Shown: positions 34,837 through 43,930, counted from the stretch's first letter. The stretch: 64,000 nt of DNA from Euhalothece natronophila Z-M001 (GCF_007904085.1 NZ_CP042326.1:124001-188000); one strand, 5' to 3'. Numbers and translations are program-made. Notes: generated from the sequence alone by a model not told the origin.

Positions 34837-35952
34837 TTACGCGACCATTGACACCATGTTATTGCGGTGAATTACGGTTTCAGTGTTGGCATATCCCAGT
34901 ATCTGGGGAATCTCCTGAGATTGTTTTCCCTGAATTTGTCGAATTTCGCTACTACTATAATTGACTAATCCTCTCGCAATTTCTTTTCCTTCTGAATCAC
35001 ACACAGCAACCGCTTCTGAGGTTTGAAACTCTCCTTCAACCCGAGTAATGCCTGCTGCTAAGAGAGACTTACCGCGATCGCGAATCGCTTTTACTGCCCC
35101 CTCATCTAAATATAATTGTCCTACTGGCACTAAGCTATAGGCAATCCACCGTTTACGCGCACTTTCTCCTCGGGGTTGGGCTTCAAAGTGCGTTCCACAC
35201 ATTTCCCCTGCTAAGATTCTATTAATGCTTCCTGGTGTCTGTCCATTGGTAATTACAGTTTTTACCCCTGCACTGGTGGCAATACGAGCAGCGGCTAATT
35301 TAGTTACCATGCCACCAGTTCCCCATTGTGATCCCCCTTCACTGACTTGGGCTTGTAATTGTTCTAGTTCTTCTTTGGTTACCACTCTCTCTACTGGTTG
35401 CGCTTGGGGATTATATCTGGGATCTGCTGAATACAGGCGATCAACATCGGTGAGAAGAAATAAATAATCGGCTTCCACTAAACTGGCGACTAATGCGGAA
35501 AGGGTGTCATTATCCCCCACCTTTAACTCTTCCACTGCAACTGTGTCGTTTTCATTCACAATGGGAATCACCCCTAAACTTAATAGGGATTGAAAGGTAT
35601 TGTAAATATTCACATAAGCTGTGCGCTGGATGAGTTCTTGTCGGGTAAGCAAAATTTGCGCGATCGGCTGTCCTAAACTGGAGAAAAAATCATCATAAAT
35701 TCGCATTAATCGTCCTTGTCCTACCGCAGCCACAGCTTGCTTTAAGGCAGTTGTACGGGGGCGTTCTTTAATGTCTAAACGTCCACAACCAACTCCTACT
35801 GCCCCAGATGACACTAATATTACCCTAACATCATTTAAGCGTAAATTTGTCAAGGTTTCGACTAAGGTGGCAATGGTAGAAAGCGCTAATAAGCCTGTTT
35901 TTGCCTGCGTCAGGCTAGACGTGCCAATTTTGACAACAATGGTTTGAGACAT
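34837..35952 (-). CDS. proB: Glutamate 5-kinase
   Basis: This 371-aa protein has an amino-acid kinase domain ([11 protein letters not shown] at residues 5-15, [54 protein letters not shown]) and a C-terminal PUA domain (from about 280, [24 protein letters not shown]). It catalyses the first step of proline synthesis. Proline can also serve in osmotic adaptation. Length and domains are canonical. ATG 35952; the upstream 227-nt gap contains an inverted repeat. Confidence 0.95.
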   Translation of the reverse strand: MSQTIVVKIGTSSLTQAKTGLLALSTIATLVETLTNLRLNDVRVILVSSGAVGVGCGRLDIKERPRTTALKQAVAAVGQGRLMRIYDDFFSSLGQPIAQILLTRQELIQRTAYVNIYNTFQSLLSLGVIPIVNENDTVAVEELKVGDNDTLSALVASLVEADYLFLLTDVDRLYSADPRYNPQAQPVERVVTKEELEQLQAQVSEGGSQWGTGGMVTKLAAARIATSAGVKTVITNGQTPGSINRILAGEMCGTHFEAQPRGESARKRWIAYSLVPVGQLYLDEGAVKAIRDRGKSLLAAGITRVEGEFQTSEAVAVCDSEGKEIARGLVNYSSSEIRQIQGKQSQEIPQILGYANTETVIHRNNMVSMVA

Positions 35953-36094
35953 AGTTAGGACTTAAAGACCGTTATTGGTTATTCGTTAACAAAGGACAAT
36001 TATCATCACCCCATTCCCCTATCTCCCCATCTCCCCGTCAACTTCCACCCATCATTTCAAGGTTGACAGACCATTAGTTAGGGAGAAGCAATTA

Positions 36095-36129
36095 GGGCGA
36101 TTATCCCAGTTATTCCCAGACAATCGCCC
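36095..36129. repeat. Inverted repeat between proB and yqeG
   Basis: The arms GGGCGATT and AATCGCCC are separated by 19 nt. No T tract follows on the minus strand beyond TTGCTTCT, so it is weak as a terminator for the YqeG gene transcript and might instead affect proB. Confidence 0.4.
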
Positions 36130-36179
36130 CAATTATAGTGGATTTAGTGTCATTAATTCTTTATATTTATTTAAAATTT

Positions 36180-36731
36180 CTAAGAAAAAGGCTGATCCGT
36201 TTGAGGAGGGGAAGTTTGCTGATGATCTGGAAAGGTCACTCCTAGCAATTGGGAAATTTTCACTTCTAAACGATGAATGGGATAGTCACGATGTAGCAAT
36301 GTTGGATCAAACATTGGTTCGACTAAAATTGTAAACAATTGTAAACGATTGCCAGCTAAAACATCAGTAAAAACGCGATCGCCGACCATGGCAATTTCAT
36401 TAAAACGTAATTCCATCGCCGCCGCCGCCTGTCGCAGACTTTTACGAGACGGTTTTTTAGCAGCTAAAAGATAGGGGAGATTTAAAGTATTAGCAATTCC
36501 CCCAATGCGAGTTTTATTAAAATTATTACTCACTAACCAAATTTTGGTAACGGGACGAATTTCTTGTAACCAAGCCATTAATTCATCTGATGCTTGACGG
36601 GATTTTTTGGGAACTAAGGTATCATCCACGTCTAAAATTAATCCCTTAAGATTGTAACTGTTTAGAATCTCTGGTGTTAGGTCAGTAATGGGTTTTCCTA
36701 AAACTAAATCTGGTTGTAATAAGTTTTTCAT
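36180..36731 (-). CDS. YqeG family HAD IIIA-type phosphatase
   Basis: This 183-aa protein has HAD motif I DVDDT (D34-T38), motif II IWLVSNN, a conserved lysine in AAKKPSRKSL and motif IV MVGDRVFTDVLAGN. This pattern is YqeG; yeast Gep4 homologues dephosphorylate phosphatidylglycerophosphate, a plausible role given the importance of phosphatidylglycerol in thylakoids. ATG 36731 is followed upstream by a long heptamer array, so the promoter must lie within or beyond repeats, or the gene is read from the DUF255 gene upstream. Confidence 0.85.
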   Translation of the reverse strand: MKNLLQPDLVLGKPITDLTPEILNSYNLKGLILDVDDTLVPKKSRQASDELMAWLQEIRPVTKIWLVSNNFNKTRIGGIANTLNLPYLLAAKKPSRKSLRQAAAAMELRFNEIAMVGDRVFTDVLAGNRLQLFTILVEPMFDPTLLHRDYPIHRLEVKISQLLGVTFPDHQQTSPPQTDQPFS

Positions 36732-36778
36732 TTGTTATTTGTTTGTCCTTCGTTGTTTGTCCTTCGTCCTTTGTAAAC

Positions 36779-36876
36779 CAATGACCAATGACCAATGACT
36801 AATGACTAATGACTAATGACCAATGACCAATGACCAATGACCAATGACCAATGACTAATGACTAATGACTAATGAC
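36779..36876. repeat. 14-unit (C/T)AATGAC heptamer array
   Basis: The 14 perfect-length units are ordered CAATGAC x3, TAATGAC x3, CAATGAC x5, TAATGAC x3. The left flank contains TTTGTCCTTCGT twice, then GTAAACC. Its right end overlaps the last codons and stop of the minus-strand DUF255 gene. It is of the short tandemly repeated repetitive (STRR) type known in cyanobacteria. Confidence 0.92.
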
Positions 36877-38920
36877 TAATTGTTATTTCTTTAACTTGAG
36901 ACATGAGTTGTTCTTGAGTCATTGCTGCTTCTAAACAGCTTAATCCCTGACAAACTAAAGCAACTGCATCAGGGGGTAGCGCCGTTGCTACTTCATAAGC
37001 ACAAGTGGGAAAATACTGGGGAATTAATGCTTGTAATTGTTCTGGAGTAGAACGAACTAAGGCACTGTGCAGATACCAATCCAAACCAGAAAATAATCCC
37101 GGACAGGCTTGGGGAGATTTCTCCATAATACTACTAAAGGCTTGCAGAGTTTGTTCGGCGCTACTGAGATAGTCTAGTTGTTCTTTGAGGAGAAATAAAC
37201 GCACTAAATTGGTAACAGCAACCCCATTCGCTGCAGGAGTGGCATTATCTATATAGGTGCGTTCCCGAATAATTAATTCACTACTACTATCTTTAGCGGT
37301 GTTGAAATAGCCTCCTTCTTCGGAACTCCACAAATATTGATCAAATTCGGCTTGGAGTTGGGTAGCGTGATCTAACCATTCTGTTTGTTCAGGATGACAG
37401 GAATAAAGATCAAGAAGGGCTTTAATAAAGAGGGCATAATCTTCTGATTGGGCAGGAACAGTGGCTTTTCCGTTATAGTTGAGACGATAAAACCGTCCTT
37501 CTACCCATTGATTCTCCCAGATAAACTTAGCCGCTTTAACGGCACAATGCCAGTAATTTTCGTTGCCAAAGACAGCATAAGCCCTTGCTAACCCAGAAAT
37601 CATTAAGCTATTCCAAGCGGTGATCATCTTGGTATCAGTGACAGGGGGAATACGCCCTTGCCAGTTTTCTTGCTTGGCTTGGCTGTTATTTTCGGCTGGG
37701 GGAAAGGTGCTGATTTCGGTAGAAGCCTGACCATAGCGGGCTTGAAATAACTTTTCTAAGGCATTTTTAGCGGTTTCAGAGAGGTTTCCTAGTTCCTTGC
37801 GTTGTAGAACATTACTACCTTCAAAATTTCCTTCTGCGGTAACGGTAAATTCAGATTGAAGGGCTTGTAATTCTTCTGCACTAAGCAGGGTTTCTAATTC
37901 CCGATACGACCAAACATAAAATGCCCCTTCTTCTGGTTCATCTGCATTAGGAGTGGTAAAGCTATCTGCGTCTTGGGAAGCGTAGAAATATCCCTCTGGG
38001 GCGGTCATTTCCCGTTCTAGCCATTTCACTGTTTCCTCAATGGCAGTGGCAAAGGCTGGTTCTTTAACGCCAGAACTCCACAAGTTAGCAAGATACTCGA
38101 CAATTTGTCCATTATCATAGAGCATCTTTTCAAAGTGGGGAACTGTCCAAGTCGCATCAACTGTGTAACGGTGGAAGCCACCGCCGACATGATCATAAAT
38201 GCCCCCAAGGGCTAAATCCACTCCTCGTTGGTGGGTAATTTCTTGTGCATCGTAGCGCGAGTCATAACTAAAACGGGTTCCACGCAGGGCTAATTCTGCA
38301 TAGGGAATCATGGGAAAACTAGGGGCAGTTCCGCGATTACTGGTAATGCCAACGCCTGTTTCGATGCCTTGGAATAATAAATCTTTATTAAGAGGAGTAT
38401 CAGAGGTGGGAAGACTTGCGGATCGTTCTAATAACCCCATGACCTCACTTTTGAAGTTATTTAGTTTTTCTTTTTCTTGGTCATAAAATCGCCGCACGGC
38501 TTTCAGGATTTCTAGGAAACCAGGGCGACCAAAACGGGGTTCAATGGGGAAATATGTGCCACCATAAAAGGGAACGCGATCGTCTGGTGTGAGGAAAATA
38601 TTCAGGGGCCAACCACCTTGTCCGGTCATCATCTGTAACGCCTGCATATAGATGCTATCAAGGTCGGGGCGTTCTTCGCGATCGACTTTAATGGGAAGAA
38701 AGTTCTCATTCATATACTGCGCGATCGCGCTATCAGAGAAGGCTTCTCCCTCCATGACTGTACACCAGTGGCAACTAGAATACCCCACAGAGAGGAATAT
38801 CGGTTTATCTTCGGCTGCTGCTTTTTCTAGGGCTTCGGGACACCAATACCACCAATCAATAGGGTTTTCCGCGTGTTTCCGCAGGTAGAGGCTTTCGGTT
38901 TGAGCGAGACGGTTGGTCAT
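36869..38920 (-). CDS. DUF255 thioredoxin-fold protein (YyaL/SSP411 type)
   Basis: This 683-aa protein has an N-terminal thioredoxin-like domain (RLAQTESLYLRKHAENPIDWWYW, then SVGYSSCHWCTVME with CxxC, C50-C53) and a long alpha/alpha-toroid domain (GGIYDHVGGGFHRYTVDATWTVPHFEKMLYDN). Such proteins are widespread and of unclear function; the second domain resembles N-acylglucosamine epimerase-like folds. The last residues, I-S-H, and the TAG stop come from the heptamer array. ATG 38920. Confidence 0.88.
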   Translation of the reverse strand: MTNRLAQTESLYLRKHAENPIDWWYWCPEALEKAAAEDKPIFLSVGYSSCHWCTVMEGEAFSDSAIAQYMNENFLPIKVDREERPDLDSIYMQALQMMTGQGGWPLNIFLTPDDRVPFYGGTYFPIEPRFGRPGFLEILKAVRRFYDQEKEKLNNFKSEVMGLLERSASLPTSDTPLNKDLLFQGIETGVGITSNRGTAPSFPMIPYAELALRGTRFSYDSRYDAQEITHQRGVDLALGGIYDHVGGGFHRYTVDATWTVPHFEKMLYDNGQIVEYLANLWSSGVKEPAFATAIEETVKWLEREMTAPEGYFYASQDADSFTTPNADEPEEGAFYVWSYRELETLLSAEELQALQSEFTVTAEGNFEGSNVLQRKELGNLSETAKNALEKLFQARYGQASTEISTFPPAENNSQAKQENWQGRIPPVTDTKMITAWNSLMISGLARAYAVFGNENYWHCAVKAAKFIWENQWVEGRFYRLNYNGKATVPAQSEDYALFIKALLDLYSCHPEQTEWLDHATQLQAEFDQYLWSSEEGGYFNTAKDSSSELIIRERTYIDNATPAANGVAVTNLVRLFLLKEQLDYLSSAEQTLQAFSSIMEKSPQACPGLFSGLDWYLHSALVRSTPEQLQALIPQYFPTCAYEVATALPPDAVALVCQGLSCLEAAMTQEQLMSQVKEITISH

Positions 38921-39002
38921 CAGTTTAGTTAGAATGCTTCTATTTTAGTGTGGCATACTGAAAACCCTTCTCAACAAAAAGGTACCACCTGCCTAGAATA
39001 AA

Positions 39003-39326
39003 TCAGTATGTGTTCTTTGCTGATGTATGATCTAACTGCTCAATTGTTTGACCAAGCTGGAATAACTGAAGTTCAAGTGCCTCACCATAATCAAGAGCAT
39101 TTTCAGGACGAGTTTTGATCCCTCGTACTAAAGCCGCCATCCGAGCTTGTATTTTGTTTCCTCGCTGTTGCGCTAGCTGAGAAAGCTGGAACAATTGAAA
39201 TTCAAGTGCCTCACCATAATCAAGGGCATTTTCAGGACGAGTTTTGATTCCTCGTACTAAAGCCGCCATCCGAGCTTGTATTTCTCTTAAATCTTTCGTG
39301 CAGGCAGAATGGATCATGATTGACAT
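39003..39326 (-). CDS. Two-repeat protein, member 1 of a paralogous pair
   Basis: About 107 residues contain two nearly identical 43-residue repeats. Each reads A-R-M-A-A-L-V-R-G-I-K-T-R, then PENALDYGEALE, then LQLFQLxQ. ATG 39326 is chosen because AGGAGAGG lies 7-14 nt upstream and the product then aligns from its start with the paralogue at 41146-41448; a longer frame to 39386 is less likely. The repeats are also near-identical in DNA (129-nt period), so the second repeat is a recent duplication. I recognise no family. A direct-repeat regulatory element is 100 nt upstream. Confidence 0.7.
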   Translation of the reverse strand: MSIMIHSACTKDLREIQARMAALVRGIKTRPENALDYGEALEFQLFQLSQLAQQRGNKIQARMAALVRGIKTRPENALDYGEALELQLFQLGQTIEQLDHTSAKNTY

Positions 39327-39426
39327 AGCTTTTTCCTCTCCTAACAAGCGTAATTTAGTTTTATTTTTAAGGTAAACCAAGGACATTGATCTAGATTACA
39401 TCAAGATTAGCAATTTTACACCCTAT

Positions 39427-39447
39427 AAATCTCATATAAATCTCATA
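39427..39447 (-). promoter_or_regulatory. 11-bp-phased direct repeat upstream of repeat protein 1
   Basis: On the minus strand ATGAGATTT occurs twice, with starts 11 nt apart (ATGAGATTT-AT-ATGAGATTT). An 11-bp phase is typical of OmpR/PhoB-family response-regulator sites. The same 21 nt occur upstream of the paralogue (41589-41609). Confidence 0.6.
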
Positions 39448-39485
39448 AGTATGTAGTTAGTATCAACCTAGCAAGAGATTAAGCC

Positions 39486-39522
39486 ACGCGATTGCCTTCT
39501 GCAAGTAGTGAAGCCAGATCGC
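39486..39522. repeat. REP-like imperfect palindrome, copy 2
   Basis: CGCGATTGCC-TTCT-GCAAGTAG is followed by GATCGCGC. It matches the copy inside IS1182 (22367-22404) in core and spacing, with arms CGCGAT/ATCGCG. Confidence 0.5.
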
Positions 39523-39605
39523 GCTTCTGGAAAAGAATTTTCGTAAAATGAAGAATAATCATCATCCTGAAAAATACTAATCTTCAAGTCCCTTAATACG
39601 TACAA

Positions 39606-40889
39606 TCAACTAGGTGACATTATCACTGCACCATAAGCATCAGGAGAGAGATATTTTTGGGCGGCTTTTTGGAGATCCTCGGGGGTAAGATTTTGAATGA
39701 CTTGTGGATAATTAAATGCAGGATTCAAGTCTCCTAATTGCGAGAAGAAATAACCATAAAGGTTTGCGCGATCGCTGGGTTTTTCATTGCCAAAGATATA
39801 ACTATTCGCTACCTTGGCTTGAATGCGGTTTAACTCAGCAGAACTCACTTCTTCTTGTTGCAGACGTTTAATTTGTTCAACAATGGCTGTTTCTACTTGT
39901 TCTAAATTTTCCTGAGGAAGTTTTGCTGATACAGAAAAATGTCCTTGCAATTTTTGGGTAGAATTACCTGCAGCGATCGCGCTGACTAACTTTTCCTCTT
40001 CCCGTAATTGACGGAATAATCGTGACACCTTTCCTTGTCCCAAAATAGCCGCTAACACATCTAGAGCATAAGTTTCTTGTAAATTATCTAACCCGGGTAC
40101 TCGCCACAACATCACTAGTCGCGCTTGCTGTAATTGCGAATCTTGATAAGAATTACGAACAATCTCAGAAAAAGGTTTTTCTGGTGCGGGAAAGGAGACA
40201 CTTGTTGGTAACGGAGAATAACATTGAGGCGCAATTTTCTCCCATGCTTCTGTAACTGTATTAATTAAGGTTTCCACAGGCAAATTTCCCACCACACTCA
40301 CCGTCATATTTTGAGGGTGATACCATTGACGATGAAATTCACGCATTTGTTCAGGAGTGACTTCAGAAATCACTTCAGCAGGACCTAAAACAGGACGACG
40401 ATAGGGAAGAGACTGAAAACAGGTTTCCATCGCCCGCGCATAAGTCCGACGCATCGTATTATCATCACTGCGACGGATTTCCTCTAGAACAACTTTCTTT
40501 TCTCGCTGAAACTCATCTTCAGGGAGACTAGGGTTTGTCACTAATTCCAACTGTAAGGGGGCAAGTTCCGTAAAATTTTGAGGGGCAGTAGTAATGTAAT
40601 AATGGGTGTAATCTTGGCTAGTAGCTGCATTCATCATCCCCCCTCGTTGTTCTACCAACCGATCAAACTCTCCAGGCTTGAGGTTCGGGGTTCCCTTAAA
40701 CATCATGTGTTCCAAGAAATGAGCCATCCCATTAATAGCATCTGGTTCCACAGAGGATCCCACTTGAAACCAAATATTGAGGTTAACGGCTTCCACAGGA
40801 AGTTGTTCTGCAATAATCGTAAGACCATTGCTAAGTTGATGAATAGTGGGAATATTAAGAGCAGGAGTATTAAGAACAGTCGAGGTCAT
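39606..40889 (-). CDS. M16-family zinc metallopeptidase
   Basis: This 427-aa protein has the inverted zinc motif HFLEH (H57, E60, H61; GMAHFLEHMMFKGT) and the downstream acidic ligand region EEIRRSDDN. The second, inactive half is typical (AILGQGKVSRLFRQLREEEKLVSAI, near residue 285). It belongs to the processing-peptidase/PqqL group; cyanobacterial members often occur as two adjacent genes, but only one is here. It lies between the two repeat-protein genes on the same strand. It has no signal peptide. Confidence 0.9.
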   Translation of the reverse strand: MTSTVLNTPALNIPTIHQLSNGLTIIAEQLPVEAVNLNIWFQVGSSVEPDAINGMAHFLEHMMFKGTPNLKPGEFDRLVEQRGGMMNAATSQDYTHYYITTAPQNFTELAPLQLELVTNPSLPEDEFQREKKVVLEEIRRSDDNTMRRTYARAMETCFQSLPYRRPVLGPAEVISEVTPEQMREFHRQWYHPQNMTVSVVGNLPVETLINTVTEAWEKIAPQCYSPLPTSVSFPAPEKPFSEIVRNSYQDSQLQQARLVMLWRVPGLDNLQETYALDVLAAILGQGKVSRLFRQLREEEKLVSAIAAGNSTQKLQGHFSVSAKLPQENLEQVETAIVEQIKRLQQEEVSSAELNRIQAKVANSYIFGNEKPSDRANLYGYFFSQLGDLNPAFNYPQVIQNLTPEDLQKAAQKYLSPDAYGAVIMSPS

Positions 40890-40977
40890 ATCTTAGCGAT
40901 TCAATCCATAAAGAATACTCCCTTGATCTTAATCCCTAAGTCTTGGATTTTTCTATTCCTGCTGTGATAGTGTTTTT

Positions 40978-41140
40978 TTGAGCCTCTTCTGCCTAAAGGC
41001 GAGAAGATTCCCTTGTAGACTCTTATCTAGATTTAACTCTTAGAGTTAAATCCCCGACAGACCGCCGTTACAGGGCTGTTTGGTCACGGTCGCTCCAACC
41101 GCAGACACTTACATCTTAACACAGAACGCCATAAATGGCG
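40978..41140 (-). pseudogene. Decayed IS605-type right end with tnpB 3' fragment
   Basis: On the minus strand, 41012-40978 reads ATCTTCTCGCCTTTAGGCAG followed by AAGAGGCTCAA. It resembles the right-end hairpin of the second TnpB element (GCCTTTAGGC flanked by CCCCT/AGGGG, ending TGTCAA). Further upstream, a frame reads C-G-W-S-D-R-D-Q-T-A-L before a stop, reminiscent of the final RuvC/zinc-finger motif of TnpB. The rest of the element is gone. Confidence 0.45.
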
Positions 41141-41145
41141 GGGTT

Positions 41146-41448
41146 TTAAACCCGTAATTTTACGATAATTTCTCCAAATTGAAATAATTGAAATTCTAGC
41201 GCTTCAGCATAATCAAGGGCATTTTCTGGGCAAGATTTGATCCCCAGAATTAAAGCTGCTATGCGATCTTCAACTTGAATTGCCTGCTCTAGGGAAGCTT
41301 GACGAAGCTGAAATAATTGAAATTCTAGCGCTTCAGCATAATCAAGAGCATTTTCTGGGCAAGCCTGAAGTCCCCTAACCAAAGCAGCTAGATGAGCTTC
41401 TATGATTCTTAAAGCTTGAACTTGGTTATTATAAATAATGCTGTTCAC
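41146..41448 (-). CDS. Two-repeat protein, member 2 of a paralogous pair
   Basis: This 100-aa protein has two repeats of about 44 residues sharing A-A-L-x-x-G-x-x-x-C, then PENALDYAEALE and FQLFQ. It is clearly homologous to the protein at 39003-39326, with cysteine (ACPENA, SCPENA) where that one has arginine. There is no signal peptide and no recognisable domain. The predicted structure is helical hairpins. The same 21-nt upstream element as the paralogue lies 141 nt before ATG. Confidence 0.75.
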   Translation of the reverse strand: MNSIIYNNQVQALRIIEAHLAALVRGLQACPENALDYAEALEFQLFQLRQASLEQAIQVEDRIAALILGIKSCPENALDYAEALEFQLFQFGEIIVKLRV

Positions 41449-41588
41449 TTGTTCTTCCTTCTCGTTTCATCAACCGAGATAACAACCGTTTATTTACTCA
41501 CCTAAGTGATACATTTTTGACGTACTTAAAATTTTTTTACTACGTATATTAACATAATAAAGGGACAACTTAAGGATTGACCACTAAA

Positions 41589-41609
41589 AAATCTCATATA
41601 AATCTCATA
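41589..41609 (-). promoter_or_regulatory. 11-bp-phased direct repeat upstream of repeat protein 2
   Basis: It is identical over 21 nt to the element at 39427-39447, while the surrounding sequence is unrelated. This supports a shared regulator rather than simple duplication of the whole upstream region. Confidence 0.6.
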
Positions 41610-41684
41610 CTGAGATCAGGGTTTAGGATGATTATCACCGAAAGCACGGTAGGCTACGACCTCAGCGAAGCGGGTTAGCGTAGT

Positions 41685-43775
41685 TTATGAGTGAGGTTCG
41701 CCAAACAAGATGAAAGAACAGGCTAAAGAATCCATGACCTCAGTAGTCACATCACTAACGGCTAATCCTCCCGCCGTGCGACGACGCAATGAGCGTAACA
41801 CAATCAAATCAAATGAGCGAGAAGCTCTTAAAAGAACTTTTGCGGTTTTATCATGAGGGACAGTTTTAATCCGATAGGATACGTTTAGCTCTGGTTGCTC
41901 TAATACTTGTCTAATTTCTTGTTCAAAGATTTGAATTTGTTCCTTATCTGTTCTGGGATCACAAACATGAAGATAAGTAACTGAAGCTTGATGGGTATCA
42001 GCAAATAACTGAGCAAACCGAATCGCCCTAACAGCGGTGACACTAAGATTTTTAACAGGAACAAGAATCCGATGAAGATTTATCGGTTCATCCAGTAGCC
42101 GTGTGATCACTACAGGACAATGAGAAGACCAAATTACATTATCAATTAAACTGCCAAATAAGCGCGATCGCAGTCCTGTTACCGACTCACTCCAGCCCAT
42201 AAGGATTAAACTGGAATCTTGTTCTCTCGCGGTGCGAGTAATCCCTTCTGCAATATCATCATCAATACGTAGTAAAGGAGTCGCTTTAACCTTAAACTCT
42301 TGACTATAGGCTGCTGCCTTTTCCAGTAATTGTTCCGATTCTCGTAAAGAAATCGATAAATCAGGCTCATCCATGTGAACATGGGCTTTAGTAATCACCA
42401 AAGGAACAATTTTCCCTGCCTCATGATTGGCTAATAACGCCGCCATTTCAATTAAATATCTTTCTGTGAGGGGATTGTAAATGGGAACTACGACAGTAAA
42501 TTCTTGCGCCTGTCGCTGTTCTAAGTTTGGCGTATGTTCTTTTTCTGATGAGGCTTCCACCTGTTCCCACCATTGCCAATCCCCCCCTGTTTCTAATCCG
42601 GTAGTGGTTAAAGGCAAATTCCGACCAAATCGTTCTGTTAAAGTGGGCCCTATAATTGAGGTCACTAACATTAAGACAATCACCGTATTAAAAACCTCTT
42701 GAGGAATAATACCAGCATTGACTCCAGCTAAAGCTGCTGCTAAGGTGGCTGCCACTTGAGGAAGAGACAACGACCACATCGTCAAGGTTTCATCCCAAGA
42801 ATAACCATAGAGTAACTTAGAAATATAACTTGCTAAAAACTTGGAGACGAATAATCCCCCAATCATAATAAGAGGAAAAGCAAAGTTCTGGGTAACAGTT
42901 TCAATAAAAACAGGAACATCTAATAACAACCCCATCCCTACAAAAAAGAAGGGAATAAATAATGTACTACCCACAAATTCCACTTTTTCTTCCACCGGAC
43001 TATGTCCCACCACATCATTAACTGCTAGTCCGACTAAAAAGGCCCCAACAATTTGATCCACATTGATCAGCTGCGCTCCCACTGCAGCCAAAAATAAAAC
43101 TAATAAAACAAATAGAAACTGGTTACTTTCTTCATCCCCAGTGCGCCGAAAATAGGCTTTCCCAGCCCAATCTACACCAAATAAAATTAATACCGCATAT
43201 AAGGCTAAAGCTCCTAACTGTAAAGCTAGCATCAAAGGACTAAATTCTCCCGCATCAATGGCAATGCAAATCGCTAAAACCAATAAGGCGGCAATATCGG
43301 TAAAAATGGTGGCTCCCACAGTAACAGTAATTGGCTCATTACTACTAATCCCTAAGCGATTGACAATTGGAAATCCTAGTAAGGTATGAGACGCAATTAG
43401 CGAACCAATGAGAACAGAAGCTACCCAATCAAAGCCAAACAATTGACCAACTAAAGTTCCTGTAATGATTGGAAAGGCAAAGGTAGCAAATCCAAACCCC
43501 ATGGAGCGATTTTTGGTTTTCCGAAACTCAGCGAGGTCAATTTCTAAACCTGCCACAAACATGAGGTAGATTTTACCCACATCTGAGAGGAGATCAATGG
43601 TTTCGCTATCTGGACTCAGAAGTTGTAAACCATTGTCACCAAGAATAATTCCAGCTACTAATAACCCAACTAAACCGGGAAGCCGTAATCGCTCAAATAT
43701 AGGAGGGATGGTTAAACTGACTAGGAGAAGAATGGTAAACTCAATCAGTGGGCCATCAGGAAGAAAGTCAAGCAA
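41685..43775 (-). CDS. CPA2 cation:proton antiporter with C-terminal USP domains
   Basis: This 696-aa protein has about 12-13 N-terminal helices of the Kef/NapA type (PPIFERLRLPGLVGLLVAGIILG, then NVDQIVGAFLVGLAVND), to about residue 390. Two universal stress protein-like domains follow (about 420-560, VVVPIYNPLTERYLIEMAALL; and 570-690, RILVPVKNLSVTAVRAIRFAQLF). Such transporters exchange Na+ or K+ for H+, with the USP part probably sensing nucleotides. It stands alone; the upstream region is shared with typA (divergent). Ion specificity is not readable from sequence. Confidence 0.88.
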   Translation of the reverse strand: MLDFLPDGPLIEFTILLLVSLTIPPIFERLRLPGLVGLLVAGIILGDNGLQLLSPDSETIDLLSDVGKIYLMFVAGLEIDLAEFRKTKNRSMGFGFATFAFPIITGTLVGQLFGFDWVASVLIGSLIASHTLLGFPIVNRLGISSNEPITVTVGATIFTDIAALLVLAICIAIDAGEFSPLMLALQLGALALYAVLILFGVDWAGKAYFRRTGDEESNQFLFVLLVLFLAAVGAQLINVDQIVGAFLVGLAVNDVVGHSPVEEKVEFVGSTLFIPFFFVGMGLLLDVPVFIETVTQNFAFPLIMIGGLFVSKFLASYISKLLYGYSWDETLTMWSLSLPQVAATLAAALAGVNAGIIPQEVFNTVIVLMLVTSIIGPTLTERFGRNLPLTTTGLETGGDWQWWEQVEASSEKEHTPNLEQRQAQEFTVVVPIYNPLTERYLIEMAALLANHEAGKIVPLVITKAHVHMDEPDLSISLRESEQLLEKAAAYSQEFKVKATPLLRIDDDIAEGITRTAREQDSSLILMGWSESVTGLRSRLFGSLIDNVIWSSHCPVVITRLLDEPINLHRILVPVKNLSVTAVRAIRFAQLFADTHQASVTYLHVCDPRTDKEQIQIFEQEIRQVLEQPELNVSYRIKTVPHDKTAKVLLRASRSFDLIVLRSLRRRTAGGLAVSDVTTEVMDSLACSFILFGEPHS

Positions 43776-43865
43776 AGTTTTATCACCCCAAATTTCATAA
43801 GAAAATGAGCCCCTACCATCATAGAAGAAGTTGCCATGTTTTTAAATGTTAAGCCTTTTCCCCGA

Positions 43866-43894
43866 TTCCGAAAAGTGTAACAATAAGCTACAAT
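43866..43894 (+). promoter_or_regulatory. Candidate typA promoter
   Basis: TACAAT (43889-43894) is preceded 17 nt upstream by TTCCGA (43866-43871), about 37 nt before the typA start. The -35 match is weak. Confidence 0.35.
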
Positions 43895-43930
43895 CATTAA
43901 GAAATCTTGATATTATCCCAAGGGACTCCC

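Noticed and set aside
36779-36876. CRISPR-like array
   Set aside because: The units are contiguous 7-mers with no spacers; it is a simple tandem heptamer array and no cas gene is in the window.
40578-40967. 129-aa plus-strand frame opposite the M16 peptidase
   Set aside because: It is an antisense shadow of a gene with full catalytic motifs.
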